Position numbers and translations under genes: made by a program. This document shows, piece by piece, positions 28,354-38,391 of a DNA stretch of 64,000 bases. Origin of the DNA: an uncultured Flavobacteriales bacterium (lineage in GTDB: Bacteria; Bacteroidota; Bacteroidia; Flavobacteriales_D; Sanyastnellaceae); the NCBI GenBank assembly GCA_905479115.1, contig CAJQLF010000009.1, positions 46,689 through 110,688 of the forward strand, written 5' to 3'. The notes beneath the pieces are model-generated. The model searched no databases and was not told where the DNA came from. It saw nothing but the letters and a program-made list of their open reading frames with translations. Positions within the stretch are counted from its first letter, which is position 1. Every line of letters begins with the position of its first letter.

Positions 28354-28983
28354 TTACCCCTCGAAGAGGGCGTTGGTTTCATCAATGAACCGGAGCACCT
28401 CCTCGCGACCTTCCCCCTTCTCTGAGCTGGTCACGTAGACCGGCGGCATGCTGTGCCACTGCTTCAGCATTTCTACTTTGTACAAGGGTAAAAAACCCGC
28501 CCGATCGGTCTGGTTCAACTTGTCGACTTTGGTAAACACCATGACAAAGGGCAGGTTGTGCTCACCCATCCACGCCATGAATTCCAAATCTACTTTTTGG
28601 GGCGGATGGCGGCTGTCAATCAACATCATCACACACATGAGGTTCCTGCGAGCAGTCAAATACTGCTCACTCGTTCGCTGCCATTTAACCCGACTTGTTT
28701 TGCTGACTTTAGCGTACCCAAATCCCGGCAAATCGACCAAGTACCAGCTGCGTCGACCCGAAGCCTCCTTGATTCCGTCATCGATCACAAAGTGATTGAT
28801 CAGCTGTGTCTTACCCGGTGTTGATGAAATTTTAGCCAATGCCTTTCGGTTCGTCAGCATATTAATCAGCGAAGATTTTCCCACATTGGATCGGCCTATA
28901 AAGGCATACTCTGGACGGTCGTCAGGAGGACATTCCTGCGGATGCGCGCTCGACTTGATAAACTCGGCAGACTGGACTTCCAT
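28354..28983 (-). CDS. engB: ribosome biogenesis GTPase EngB (YihA/YsxC)
   Basis: The 209-residue GTPase acts in late 50S subunit assembly. G-motifs are complete: G1 FIGRSNVGKSSLINML, G2/switch region KISSTPGKTQLINHF, G3 LVDLPGFGYAKV, and G4 VFTKVDKLN, with VTSSEKGEG as G5. The start is ATG 28983, directly after the stop of the upstream hydrolase (28985), so the two form an operon. The engB, alpha/beta hydrolase and mraZ neighbourhood is common in Bacteroidota. Confidence 0.96.
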   Translation of the reverse strand: MEVQSAEFIKSSAHPQECPPDDRPEYAFIGRSNVGKSSLINMLTNRKALAKISSTPGKTQLINHFVIDDGIKEASGRRSWYLVDLPGFGYAKVSKTSRVKWQRTSEQYLTARRNLMCVMMLIDSRHPPQKVDLEFMAWMGEHNLPFVMVFTKVDKLNQTDRAGFLPLYKVEMLKQWHSMPPVYVTSSEKGEGREEVLRFIDETNALFEG

Positions 28984-28984
28984 T

Positions 28985-29761
28985 TTAGGTCTTTTGCAAA
29001 ATGCCGCGCGTCTCATACCAAGAGGCCAGGATGAGGTTGAACGTTTCAGGATGCTCCATCATCGGAGCGTGCCCGCATTCATCCATCCAGAACAAGTCAC
29101 TATCAGGAAAGCCTGCTTGAAACTCCTCCGCCACTTCAGGGGGCGTGATGATGTCGTTTCGGCCCCAGATCAGGCACACTGGAATCTTCATCTCCGGCAA
29201 GTCCTTGGACATGTTGTGGCGAATGGCACTTTTGGCAATGGATAAAATGCGCAACACCTTCTCCCGGCTATTCACCGCTTCAAAGCATTCATCCACTAAG
29301 TCCTCTGTTGCGTGCTTGGGATCAAAAAAAGTCACTGCCACCTTTTCGCGAATGAACGACTTGTCTTCCCGGCGAGGAAAACTGTTGCCAAAGGCGTTCT
29401 CATACAAACCGCTGCTAGCAGTCAGACTCAAAGAAGCCACCCGGTCGAGGTTATTCTTGGTGAAGATCAATCCCACATGCCCCCCAAGGCTATTGCCCAA
29501 TAAATGCACTTTCTCCAACCCCATGTCATCGACAAACCCTTCGATGTGCTCCGACAAGTTCTTGGCACTCGTCTTGAGCATGGGCATATCATAAATCGGT
29601 AGCATCGGAATGATGACCCGAAAATGGCTGGAGAAGTAATCAAATACACCCTGAAAATTACTCAGTGCGCCAAACAATCCATGCAGGACGATGAGCGGCT
29701 CGCCTTCTCCTGCTTCTACATATTTATAAGGACCGCGGTGAATGATACGAGGGTTTTCCAT
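28985..29761 (-). CDS. alpha/beta hydrolase
   Basis: The 258-residue cytoplasmic hydrolase has the oxyanion motif LIVLHGLFGALSNF and the nucleophile elbow LLGNSLGGHVGLIF with the catalytic Ser. The acid is probably in LIWGRNDIITPPEV and the catalytic His in CGHAPMMEHPE. It belongs to the large MenH/BioH/esterase-like group. The substrate cannot be read from sequence. It lies upstream of engB with a 1-base gap and diverges from mraZ. Confidence 0.88.
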   Translation of the reverse strand: MENPRIIHRGPYKYVEAGEGEPLIVLHGLFGALSNFQGVFDYFSSHFRVIIPMLPIYDMPMLKTSAKNLSEHIEGFVDDMGLEKVHLLGNSLGGHVGLIFTKNNLDRVASLSLTASSGLYENAFGNSFPRREDKSFIREKVAVTFFDPKHATEDLVDECFEAVNSREKVLRILSIAKSAIRHNMSKDLPEMKIPVCLIWGRNDIITPPEVAEEFQAGFPDSDLFWMDECGHAPMMEHPETFNLILASWYETRGILQKT

Positions 29762-29955
29762 GCAAATAAAGATTCAATTTCAGGTACAAAGGTCAGCACA
29801 AACCCACTCGAAACCACCGAAGCCGTCAAGTTCACTGTTCACATGGATTGTTGAAAACGTGTTAATAGCAACTTTCTGTTCTCGAACGCGCTTTCTCCTC
29901 AATGCCTAGCCTGACTGACTTATCCTTACAACGCTCTTTAAAACTTTTCCACAAA

Positions 29956-30000
29956 GTGGGAGAAAGTGGTATATAGTGGGAGAAAGTGGGAAATCTTGGG
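29956..30000 (+). promoter_or_regulatory. MraZ-box array: five 10-bp direct repeats upstream of mraZ
   Basis: GTGGGAGAAA (29956), GTGGTATATA (29966), GTGGGAGAAA (29976), GTGGGAAATC (29986) and TTGGG (29996) follow each other in exact 10-bp register. MraZ is known to bind direct TGGG-type repeats spaced by 5 bases upstream of its own gene and to repress the dcw cluster. Position (20 bases before the mraZ start) and spacing fit an autoregulatory operator. The second and fifth copies are degenerate. Confidence 0.85.
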
Positions 30001-30019
30001 TAATTTTGAGAATCGAATT

Positions 30020-30508
30020 ATGATGCTGAATCTACTCGGAGAATACACCTGTAAAATCGACGCCAAGGGGCGCTTGATGTTTCCTGCTCGGTTGCGCAAG
30101 CAACTCGACACGGTACTTCATCATGGTCTCGTCGTGAACCGGGACATCTTCGAGGGGTGCTTGGTGGTTTATCCGCAGCCCGAATGGGACAAGGTGAACC
30201 GCGAGATGTCACGGCTTAGTCGGTACAACAGGAAGCACCAGCTGTTTCAAAGAAAATTCATGAAGGGGGCGACGCATGTCGAACTCGACAGTTCAGGTCG
30301 AATCAATCTCCCGGCCCTGCTATTGGAGCACGCCGGCATCCAACTCACAACTGACAACGAAATTATCGTCTCCGGACTCGGCGAGAAGATTGAGCTCTGG
30401 AGCAAGTCACGCTATGACCGATCGGTCATCGATGACACCGAAGACTTTGATTTCGGCTCCCTCGCCGAAGAAGTCCGTGATGACCTCGAGCCCACCAGCG
30501 ACAACTAA
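30020..30508 (+). CDS. mraZ: transcriptional regulator MraZ
   Basis: The 162-residue protein carries two SpoVT/AbrB-like DNA-binding folds. The first is in MLNLLGEYTCKIDAKGRLMF with the family DxKGR motif, and the second is in ATHVELDSSGRINLPALLLE. MraZ forms ring-shaped oligomers and represses the dcw operon. It is the first gene of the cluster and has the matching box array directly upstream. The start is ATG 30020 (or the adjacent ATG 30023). A longer start at 29966 would lie inside the operator and is unlikely. Confidence 0.95.
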   Translation: MMLNLLGEYTCKIDAKGRLMFPARLRKQLDTVLHHGLVVNRDIFEGCLVVYPQPEWDKVNREMSRLSRYNRKHQLFQRKFMKGATHVELDSSGRINLPALLLEHAGIQLTTDNEIIVSGLGEKIELWSKSRYDRSVIDDTEDFDFGSLAEEVRDDLEPTSDN

Positions 30509-30511
30509 CCC

Positions 30512-31462
30512 ATGGACCAAGGAGCTTACCACATCCCCGTTCTCGCCGACCAGTGCATCGAGGGGATTGGTGTCTCCACTCGTGCCGACGGAACTTTTGT
30601 AGACGCAACATTTGGTGGCGGAGGACACTCCCAGCTGATCCTCAACTGCCTCGCGCCAGGCGGTCGACTATTCGGATTCGATCAGGACGCCGATTCGCAC
30701 GCCAACATACTGGATGACAAGCGGTTCAAACTTATCCCAGAAAACTTTCGGCATGTCCGGAACTTCCTGCGGCTGGAAGGCGTGAGATCCGTTGATGGAT
30801 TGTTGGGCGACCTCGGCGTCTCTTCGCATCAGTTCGACGTCGGAACGCGCGGTTTTTCCATTCGGTTTGACGCGCCACTGGATATGCGAATGAACCAGCA
30901 CGTCGGCCCCTCTGCAGCCGACCTCGCCGCTGATTATTCCGTGGAAGAGCTCACCCGCATTATGCGGCAGTATGGAGAATTGAAGCGACCCGACAAGGTA
31001 GCCTATGCGATAGAGGCTGCGCGACGCAACAAAGCACTGACCCGGACCACCGACCTCATCGCTGCAACTGCACACCTCGCGCCAAGAGGAAAGGAAAACC
31101 AATTCCACGCCCAAATATTTCAAGCGTTTCGGATTGAAGTCAATGACGAATTGGGTGCACTCAAAACGTTGCTTGAATCCACCATAGACCTGATGCCAGA
31201 AGGAGGGCGGCTCGTGATCATCTCGTACCATAGCCTCGAAGACCGACTGGTCAAGCATTTCATGCGCTCCGGCAACTTCGAAGACAACATCCAGCGCAAC
31301 ATTAAAGGCCAAGCACTTTGCCCCTTTGAACCACTGCAGAGAAAAGCACTGGTTGCAGGCGAAAAGGAACAGGAATTAAATCCACGGTCGAGAAGTGCTC
31401 GTTTGCGGATTGCCACCCGCACCGCGCTGAGTTTGGAAGAAATTAAATCTCAAGCAGCATGA
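30512..31462 (+). CDS. rsmH: 16S rRNA (cytosine-1402-N4)-methyltransferase RsmH (MraW)
   Basis: The 316-residue SAM-dependent enzyme methylates N4 of C1402 in 16S rRNA. It starts with YHIPVLADQCIEGI and has the SAM-binding FVDATFGGGGHSQLIL, DGLLGDLGVSSHQFD, GFSIRFDAPLDMRMN and the C-terminal VIISYHSLEDRLVKHFM and NPRSRSARLRIATR motifs. It follows mraZ by 3 bases. Its stop overlaps the ftsL start (ATGA). Confidence 0.97.
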   Translation: MDQGAYHIPVLADQCIEGIGVSTRADGTFVDATFGGGGHSQLILNCLAPGGRLFGFDQDADSHANILDDKRFKLIPENFRHVRNFLRLEGVRSVDGLLGDLGVSSHQFDVGTRGFSIRFDAPLDMRMNQHVGPSAADLAADYSVEELTRIMRQYGELKRPDKVAYAIEAARRNKALTRTTDLIAATAHLAPRGKENQFHAQIFQAFRIEVNDELGALKTLLESTIDLMPEGGRLVIISYHSLEDRLVKHFMRSGNFEDNIQRNIKGQALCPFEPLQRKALVAGEKEQELNPRSRSARLRIATRTALSLEEIKSQAA

Positions 31463-32088
31463 AAAATCCATTTTCATTCCGCTTTCGATCGAAAAAGGCT
31501 GCTAAATCACCGCAAGGAAACCGCATCCTCAGCCCCGAAGAAATTGCCGCTCAGGAAGCGCAAAAAATGCAACTGGCTGAACAACAAGCCAAAGAAAAAG
31601 CCCGAAAAAAAGCACAGGATTCCGCACGCTCTACCCGGCCTCGCAACCGAATTGCATCTGTGGATAAGGAGGCAGACGCAAAGCGCCCGAACTCTTTCTT
31701 TCAGCGTTTTGTTCGAAATGGCAAGCGAAGCCCGCAAGAAAAACGAGAACGACAGAATCGCCAGTCCATCGGTCCCGTGATTCGCGACGTACTCAGCGGA
31801 GAATTTTTGACACGAGAAGGTGTGACACGCCATATTCCGTATTTGCTTTTTGTCAGCGCTCTTTTCATCGCTTACATCGCAATGGGCTACCAATTTGAGC
31901 GCATTGAGCGGGAGAAACTGACCACCAAGCGACAACTCAAAGAACTCAGCGCAGAATTTAAAACACTCAAGGCTGAGTTTGAAACCGAGTTACAGCAAAG
32001 CACGGTGGAACAAAACATTGCCGATCTCGGACTGAAGCAAACCGTTGAACCACCATTCCTCTTGGAATACCAACCTGTTGCTCCATGA
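31459..32088 (+). CDS. ftsL: FtsL-like cell division protein with long charged N-terminus
   Basis: The 209-residue bitopic protein is assigned by position and architecture. A roughly 125-residue, very charged cytoplasmic region (K, R, Q and E rich) precedes one transmembrane helix (HIPYLLFVSALFIAYIAMGY). A short periplasmic coiled coil follows (ERIEREKLTTKRQLKELSAE). FtsL pairs with FtsB and FtsQ to activate FtsWI at the septum. E. coli FtsL is about 120 residues with a short cytoplasmic tail, so this N-terminal extension is a Bacteroidota-type feature. It overlaps rsmH and ftsI by 4 bases each. Confidence 0.85.
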   Translation: MKNPFSFRFRSKKAAKSPQGNRILSPEEIAAQEAQKMQLAEQQAKEKARKKAQDSARSTRPRNRIASVDKEADAKRPNSFFQRFVRNGKRSPQEKRERQNRQSIGPVIRDVLSGEFLTREGVTRHIPYLLFVSALFIAYIAMGYQFERIEREKLTTKRQLKELSAEFKTLKAEFETELQQSTVEQNIADLGLKQTVEPPFLLEYQPVAP

Positions 32089-34211
32089 AGAATCAACAGC
32101 AATTCTCCAATCGGACCTGGCTATCCTTCGCCCTCTTTGTTATCCTCGGATTTTCCATTTTCGGAAGGATTCTATGGATTCAGAGTGCAGAACACGATAA
32201 ATGGAAGGCCGTCGGCGAACGATTCGAATCCAGCGTTCAATCCATTGCGCCAGACCGAGGTCAGATTTACGCATCAAACGGAAGCGTTTTAGCCACATCC
32301 GTTCCCGTTTTTGAAGTCCGTTGGGACAGCAAGAGCGAGGCCATCAATTGGGACACTTTCGATCGCAACCTGGACAGCCTGTGTGCGGGGTTGAGCACCG
32401 TGCTCGGCACCAAGCCTCCCCGTGAATTCAAGGATTTACTGCGCCAAGGCCGCAACATGGGACGGCGCAACACCTTGATTGTTCGTCGGGCATCCTACAC
32501 GCAACAAAAGGCATTGCTGGACCTGCCTTTTATTCGATTGGGACGCTTCAAAAGCGGTTTCACCTTCAGCCGAATCGAACAACGTCGCAAGCCATTCGGC
32601 GATCTTGCGGGACGAACAATCGGCATTGATCGAGAAGCAAACAAGGTTGGACTCGAGGCCAGCTGGAACGACGAACTCACAGGAATAACGGGACGTCAAT
32701 TGCAACGGCGGGTTGCCGGAGGCCAATGGATGCCTGTCTCCGACGAATACATCGTGGAACCTGTTGCGGGCTATGACCTCATCAGCAGCATCGATATGCA
32801 TTTGCAGGATGTCGCGAGCAATGCACTCCGCAGGCAATTACAGGCGCACGATGCAGCATGGGGAACGGTCATCCTAATGGAGGTAGCCACGGGTAAGATT
32901 CGAGCAATGGCGAACTTAACACGGACCAGTGAAGGCACTGAATCTTCTCCATCCCTCTATAGCGAATCATACAATCACGCGATTGGAACTGCTGTAGAAC
33001 CCGGCTCCACCTTTAAACTCGCTTCCCTCCTCACGGCTTTGGAGACGGGCGGTGTTGAGCCTTCAGATGAAATGGACACCGGCAACGGCGTGATCACCTT
33101 TTACGGCAGGCGAATGTCCGACTCCAATGCCGATGAAGGCGGGCATGGCATCCTCACAACCGAGGAGATTTTCGAAGTGAGTTCCAACGTAGGAACAGCT
33201 CTCACCATTAAAAAAGCCTTCGGAGAGCGCCCTCAGGCATTTTTAGACGGCCTCAAATCCATTGGAGTCAGCGACCCCACAGGCATCCGCTTGGCGGGTG
33301 AAGCCAACCCAAAAGTGTATGGTACCGTGGGTGAGGATCGATGGTCGGGCCTATCACTCACCCAAATGTCCATCGGATATGAGGTGACCCAAACTCCACT
33401 TCAAACCCTGAGTCTATACAATGCCATCGCCAACAATGGCCAAATGATGCGTCCTCAGCTGGTCGAGCGCCTGGAAACCAATGGGACGGTTGTGCGTGAG
33501 ATTGAACCGGAAGTGGTTAACCAAAGCATCTGCTCTCCTGCCACCCTATTAGCGTGCCAAGGCATGATGAAACGGGTCGCCGATCCTAATGGGCAAGGCA
33601 CGGCCCACTACATTTTTGCAAAAAGCCCCTACACCGTCGCTGGAAAAACAGGGACCGCACGGATTGCAGGACCCAATGGTTACGATGGCCGCTACCGGGC
33701 GTCATTTGCCGGGTACTTCCCCGCCGAGGCCCCCCGCTACTCCTGCATTGTCGTTATCGCAGACACCCGCAGCGGTGTTTATTACGGATCGAGCATAGCC
33801 GGCCCCGTTTTCCGAGAATTGGCCAATAAGGTGTATGCCACCGACCCCTCATTCCACGAGTCGAGCGCGGGTTTGCTGGCAGAGAAGGCCAAACTTCCCG
33901 GCGCCAAAGACGGTGCCCGTGAAGAGCTCGTGCTCCTTTACGACGCGTTCGGCCTGGCCTACTCGGGGGCGACACAAGGCGACTGGGTCACCGTCACCAC
34001 AGGTGATTCAATCGCTGCTTTGCGTGTTCGAAACATCGTTTCTGCAGCCGTGCCCGATGTGCGGGGAATGGGATTACGTGACGCCCTATACCTCCTTGAA
34101 AATGCCGGATTACAGGTCAAAACCATGGGCGCAGGAACCGTTCGCCGTCAAAGCATTGCACCCGGGGCCGACATCGCTGGCACACAAACCATCACCCTAG
34201 AATTGTCTTGA
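32085..34211 (+). CDS. ftsI: septal peptidoglycan transpeptidase FtsI (PBP3) with PASTA domain
   Basis: The 708-residue class B penicillin-binding protein has an N-terminal membrane anchor (LSFALFVILGFSIFGRILWI) and a PBP dimerisation domain. The transpeptidase domain has SxxK in EPGSTFKLASLLTAL, SxN in FEVSSNVGTALTIKK and KTG in VAGKTGTARIAG. A single C-terminal PASTA domain follows (VPDVRGMGLRDALYLLENAG). It crosslinks septal peptidoglycan with FtsW. It overlaps ftsL, and the murE start is 5 bases after its stop. Confidence 0.96.
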   Translation: MKNQQQFSNRTWLSFALFVILGFSIFGRILWIQSAEHDKWKAVGERFESSVQSIAPDRGQIYASNGSVLATSVPVFEVRWDSKSEAINWDTFDRNLDSLCAGLSTVLGTKPPREFKDLLRQGRNMGRRNTLIVRRASYTQQKALLDLPFIRLGRFKSGFTFSRIEQRRKPFGDLAGRTIGIDREANKVGLEASWNDELTGITGRQLQRRVAGGQWMPVSDEYIVEPVAGYDLISSIDMHLQDVASNALRRQLQAHDAAWGTVILMEVATGKIRAMANLTRTSEGTESSPSLYSESYNHAIGTAVEPGSTFKLASLLTALETGGVEPSDEMDTGNGVITFYGRRMSDSNADEGGHGILTTEEIFEVSSNVGTALTIKKAFGERPQAFLDGLKSIGVSDPTGIRLAGEANPKVYGTVGEDRWSGLSLTQMSIGYEVTQTPLQTLSLYNAIANNGQMMRPQLVERLETNGTVVREIEPEVVNQSICSPATLLACQGMMKRVADPNGQGTAHYIFAKSPYTVAGKTGTARIAGPNGYDGRYRASFAGYFPAEAPRYSCIVVIADTRSGVYYGSSIAGPVFRELANKVYATDPSFHESSAGLLAEKAKLPGAKDGAREELVLLYDAFGLAYSGATQGDWVTVTTGDSIAALRVRNIVSAAVPDVRGMGLRDALYLLENAGLQVKTMGAGTVRRQSIAPGADIAGTQTITLELS

Positions 34212-34216
34212 ATCGC

Positions 34217-35674
34217 ATGAAACTCCTGAAAGAAATCCTCTATGGCACACGCATCCACGATATCGTGGGCAATACCCATGTGGCCATTGAGGACATCGCA
34301 TTTGACAGCAGAGAAGTAAAGGCTTTCAGCTTATTCGTGGCCATTCCGGGGACGCGAGTTAATGGATTTGACTTCATCGATCAAGCCATTGAACAGGGCG
34401 CCACTGCCATCGTCGCTGAACAACTGCCTGAGACTACCCACGACCAAGTGACCTACGTGCGCGTTCAGGATGCCGCAGATGCCCTCGGCAAGATGGCCTC
34501 TACGTTTTATGACGATCCCAGTGAGTCCCTCAAAATCATCGCTGTGACAGGAACCAATGGCAAGACCACCACGGTGAGTTTGTTGCACCGCCTCTTCCGA
34601 TCCATGGACCGCCGTGCGGGCCTGCTTTCTACCGTGGAAAATCGGATTTTGGACCGCGTCGTTCCTGCAAGCCACACCACCCCAGACGCCCTGCAAATGC
34701 AGCGCTTATTTCGGGAGATGGCGGACGCCGGTTGCAAGTATGTCTTCATGGAAGCGAGCTCACACAGCATTGACCAAAAACGGCTGGCGGGAACCAAACT
34801 TGCTGGTGCCGTATTCACCAACATCACCCACGAACACCTGGATTATCACGGAGATTTCAACTCTTACATCCAGGCGAAAAAAGGACTATTCGATGCGCTT
34901 CCTCCAGAAGGCTTTGCGCTGTACAACCAGGACGACAGCCATGGACCTGACATGGTAATGGACTGCAAAGGGCGCATCCGGGACTACGCCCTCTCCTCCA
35001 TGGCGGATTACCGGGGAAGGGTGGTCGAAAACCACTTGGGAGGGTTACAAATGCATGTAAACGGACACGACCTGTACAGTCAACTCATCGGTGGATTTAA
35101 CGCATACAATCTTTTGTCTGTATTCGCTGTAGCGTTGGAATTGGGCATGGAAGAATTGGAGGTGCTGACTCATTTATCACTGCTTAAACCCCCTGCTGGC
35201 CGATTTGAACAGGTGCAGGCTCCTGAAGGCATCACCGCCGTTGTCGATTACGCGCACACACCCGATGCGTTGGACAACGTCCTAAAAACCATCGATTCCT
35301 TCCGCACAGGAACCACGCAAGTCATTACCGTTGTTGGCTGCGGTGGCAACCGAGACAAAACCAAGCGACCAGTCATGGCCCGTGTCGCAGCTAAATGGAG
35401 TAACCGCGTGTTCTTAACCTCCGACAATCCGCGGGATGAGCAACCCGATGCCATCATTGCAGACATGCGCGCTGGGTTGGATCCGATCGACACCAAAAAG
35501 TGCATCGCAATTTCAGACCGACGAGAAGCCATTCGCATGGCAGCACAACTCGCGGCGGAAGGTGACATTCTCTTGGTAGCAGGGAAAGGCCACGAAACGT
35601 ACCAAGAAATCAAAGGCGTTCGCCACGACTTTGATGACCGGGAAGAACTATTGAATGCCTTCAAACACGCCTAA
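34217..35674 (+). CDS. murE: UDP-MurNAc-L-Ala-D-Glu ligase MurE
   Basis: The 485-residue Mur ligase adds the third amino acid to the peptidoglycan precursor. The ATP loop is [18 protein letters not shown], and central motifs are [14 protein letters not shown] and [15 protein letters not shown]. The DNPR motif in [19 protein letters not shown] indicates meso-diaminopimelate as substrate. Carbamylated lysine and C-terminal ligase motifs are in place ([14 protein letters not shown]). ATG 34217 is used rather than the TTG at 34208 that overlaps ftsI. Confidence 0.96.
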   Translation: MKLLKEILYGTRIHDIVGNTHVAIEDIAFDSREVKAFSLFVAIPGTRVNGFDFIDQAIEQGATAIVAEQLPETTHDQVTYVRVQDAADALGKMASTFYDDPSESLKIIAVTGTNGKTTTVSLLHRLFRSMDRRAGLLSTVENRILDRVVPASHTTPDALQMQRLFREMADAGCKYVFMEASSHSIDQKRLAGTKLAGAVFTNITHEHLDYHGDFNSYIQAKKGLFDALPPEGFALYNQDDSHGPDMVMDCKGRIRDYALSSMADYRGRVVENHLGGLQMHVNGHDLYSQLIGGFNAYNLLSVFAVALELGMEELEVLTHLSLLKPPAGRFEQVQAPEGITAVVDYAHTPDALDNVLKTIDSFRTGTTQVITVVGCGGNRDKTKRPVMARVAAKWSNRVFLTSDNPRDEQPDAIIADMRAGLDPIDTKKCIAISDRREAIRMAAQLAAEGDILLVAGKGHETYQEIKGVRHDFDDREELLNAFKHA

Positions 35675-36942
35675 TGCTGTATCACCTATTCACCTACATC
35701 GATGGAATCTGGGACTTGCCAGGCGCGGGCTTGTTTCAATACATCTCGTTTCGAGCAGCCCTCAGCTTGATCACGTCCCTCATCATAGGTATTCTATTTG
35801 GCAAGCACATCATTCAGTGGTTGCAAAAGAAACAAGTGGGTGAAGTCGTGCGCGAACTCGGTCTGGAGGGCCAGATGAATAAGCAAGGAACGCCGACCAT
35901 GGGCGGACTCATCATTTTGGCAGCCATTCTCATTCCCACCTTGCTCTTTGCCGACCTGACCAACATCTATACCCAAATGATGTTGCTCGTCACCGTGTGG
36001 CTCGGGAGCATCGGCTTCATTGATGACTACATCAAGGTTTTTAAAAAGAACAAGGACGGACTCGCCGGCCGATTCAAAATCATTGGGCAAGTTGGCGTTG
36101 GCCTCATCGTGGGCTCCATCATGTGGTGGCACCCCGACGTAACCATCAAAGATCCAGCTGATCGAGAGTTTTCAGGCGAGGTGGTTGAGATGACAGCGAT
36201 AGACGGAGCCGTATTCCAAGTGTTTGAACCCAATGGAGGACTCTCGGTGTGGGAAGCGAAGAAATCGTCCAAAACAACCGTTCCCTTCATGAAGGACAAC
36301 AGCTTCGATTACGATCGGCTGGTCAGTTGGATTGGTCCGGGAGCAGCTGGTTGGGGATGGCTGGCCTTTATCCCCCTTGTCATTCTGATCGTCACAGCCG
36401 TGAGCAATGGTGCCAACCTGACCGACGGCATCGACGGGTTGGCAACAGGAACCTCGGCCATCATTGGACTGGGACTTGCTGTATTGGCCTATGTCAGCTC
36501 GAACATTGTCGCTGCCGAATACCTCAACATCCACTACATCCCGCTATCTCAAGAGCTGGTAGTCTTCATCGCTGCATTTGTGGGCGGGTGCATCGCTTTC
36601 TTGTGGTACAATGCCTTCCCCGCGCAGGTCTTCATGGGAGACACGGGAAGTTTGGCCTTGGGAGGCATTATCGCGGCATTCGCCATCGCCATTCGCAAAG
36701 AGCTATTGCTTCCCGTCCTATGTGGAATCTTTCTTATTGAAAACCTCTCCGTGGTCTTGCAAGTCGGATGGTTCAAATACACCAAACGCCAAACAGGCGA
36801 GGGCCGACGCATCTTCCTGATGGCCCCGCTTCACCACCACTACCAAAAACTCAACATTCCCGAGTCCAAAATCACCGCGCGCTTCTGGATCATTGGCATC
36901 CTCCTGGCCGTGGTAAGCATTGTGACGCTCAAAGTACGGTAA
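35674..36942 (+). CDS. mraY: phospho-MurNAc-pentapeptide transferase MraY
   Basis: The 422-residue, roughly ten-helix membrane enzyme makes lipid I from UDP-MurNAc-pentapeptide and undecaprenyl phosphate. Motifs include [15 protein letters not shown], the Mg-binding [45 protein letters not shown] and the [10 protein letters not shown] loop. It is longer than E. coli MraY (360 residues) because of an insertion of about 65 residues (about 150-215, including [14 protein letters not shown]), as is usual in Bacteroidota. Its ATG overlaps the murE stop. Confidence 0.97.
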   Translation: MLYHLFTYIDGIWDLPGAGLFQYISFRAALSLITSLIIGILFGKHIIQWLQKKQVGEVVRELGLEGQMNKQGTPTMGGLIILAAILIPTLLFADLTNIYTQMMLLVTVWLGSIGFIDDYIKVFKKNKDGLAGRFKIIGQVGVGLIVGSIMWWHPDVTIKDPADREFSGEVVEMTAIDGAVFQVFEPNGGLSVWEAKKSSKTTVPFMKDNSFDYDRLVSWIGPGAAGWGWLAFIPLVILIVTAVSNGANLTDGIDGLATGTSAIIGLGLAVLAYVSSNIVAAEYLNIHYIPLSQELVVFIAAFVGGCIAFLWYNAFPAQVFMGDTGSLALGGIIAAFAIAIRKELLLPVLCGIFLIENLSVVLQVGWFKYTKRQTGEGRRIFLMAPLHHHYQKLNIPESKITARFWIIGILLAVVSIVTLKVR

Positions 36943-36952
36943 TTCTCATCCC

Positions 36953-38389
36953 ATGTCTCACCCCATCATCCCCATATTCGGCGCAGGAGAAAGCGGCATT
37001 GGCGCTGCCTTGCTTGCCGTGCGCCAGGGCTTCGAGCCATGGGTGACGGATGCGGGAGAAATCCGAGAGGATCGCGCAAAATCGCTCAAGGAAGCGGGCA
37101 TTCAATTTGAATCGGGCGGCCACGATTTGGCCCGTGCGCTCAAACTCGCAGAGAATGGCGGGACCGTCATCAAAAGCCCAGGAATCCCAGAAACTGCGCC
37201 AATCATGATGCAATTGCGGGAAGCGGGAGCATCCGTCATCAGCGAAATCGAATTTGCAAGCGGCTTCGCTCAACCTCACGGACAGCGCATTATCGCCATC
37301 ACGGGAGCCAACGGCAAGACCACCACCACCGCATTGATTGCCGCATTATTCGAAGGCGCAGGAGCCGATGTTGCATGCGTCGGAAACATCGGTAAAAGCT
37401 GGTCACGCGACCTGGCCGAACGGTCCAGACCCGCTGCGGTACAGGTGGTCGAAGTCAGCAGTTTTCAATTGGATGGCACCAATGCATTTCGACCCGATAT
37501 CGCCATACTTCTCAACATCACACCCGATCATCTCGATCGATACAATCACGACATCGAGCAGTATGCCGATGCCAAATGGCGCATTACGGCGAGTCAAACA
37601 CCGGAAGATGTCCTGGTATTGAATGCCGATGACGCACTGTCCATGGCCCGCTGGAAGCGCGGAAGTGCAGCCGGCGGAACAGCTGCCCGCGTCATCGCTG
37701 TAAGCACCGAACAAACAGAAGAACAGCTCACTTCAGCACTCAACGAAGCAGGATTAACTCCTTGGGGTTATGCCACCGTTGATGCCTTGCCTCACCCCGA
37801 AATATTTACAATCTACTTACCTCATCTAAATCCTTTTACCATGACCATCCAAGAATTGGCTTTGCAGGGAAAACACAACCTGTACAACAGCATGGCAGCC
37901 AGTGTCGCTGCCCGTGTACTCGAATTGAGAAGCGAAGGCATCCGAGATAGCCTCGCACAATTTGACGGCATCGAACACCGCATGGAATTCGTTGTCGAAA
38001 CAAACGGCATCAAATTCATCAACGACTCCAAAGCAACCAATGTCAACAGCGCATGGTACGCCCTTGAAAGCATTACCGGACCTGTCATTTGGATTGCAGG
38101 CGGCATCGATAAAGGGAACGACTATGCATCGCTCCTGCATTTGGTAGGATCGAAAGTCGATCACCTGATTTGCCTAGGAAAAAACAACAAAAAGCTCATC
38201 GATACGTTCGGCGACCGTGTAGAAAGCGTTCACGAAGTAAGCAGTGCGAGCGAAGCAGTTCAATTGGCCTATCAATTGGGCTTACCCGGCCATACCGCAC
38301 TGCTTTCGCCAGCATGCGCCAGCTTTGACTTGTTCGGGTCATACGAAGAACGCGGACGAGAATTCAAAGCCGCGGTGCGCGCATTGTAA
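36953..38389 (+). CDS. murD: UDP-MurNAc-L-alanine--D-glutamate ligase MurD
   Basis: The 478-residue Mur ligase adds D-Glu. It has the N-terminal FGAGESGIGAALLAVRQGF nucleotide fold and ATP loop ITGANGKTTTTALIAALF. The central region has VVEVSSFQLDGTNAFRPD and LNITPDHLDRYNHDIEQY, and the C-terminal domain has FINDSKATNVNSAWYALES and LLSPACASFDLFGSYEERG. It starts 10 bases after mraY. Confidence 0.96.
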   Translation: MSHPIIPIFGAGESGIGAALLAVRQGFEPWVTDAGEIREDRAKSLKEAGIQFESGGHDLARALKLAENGGTVIKSPGIPETAPIMMQLREAGASVISEIEFASGFAQPHGQRIIAITGANGKTTTTALIAALFEGAGADVACVGNIGKSWSRDLAERSRPAAVQVVEVSSFQLDGTNAFRPDIAILLNITPDHLDRYNHDIEQYADAKWRITASQTPEDVLVLNADDALSMARWKRGSAAGGTAARVIAVSTEQTEEQLTSALNEAGLTPWGYATVDALPHPEIFTIYLPHLNPFTMTIQELALQGKHNLYNSMAASVAARVLELRSEGIRDSLAQFDGIEHRMEFVVETNGIKFINDSKATNVNSAWYALESITGPVIWIAGGIDKGNDYASLLHLVGSKVDHLICLGKNNKKLIDTFGDRVESVHEVSSASEAVQLAYQLGLPGHTALLSPACASFDLFGSYEERGREFKAAVRAL

Positions 38390-38391
38390 GC

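Noticed and set aside
29966..30019. Longer N-terminus for MraZ
   Set aside because: The extra codons are the operator repeats themselves. The family begins at MLNLLGEY.
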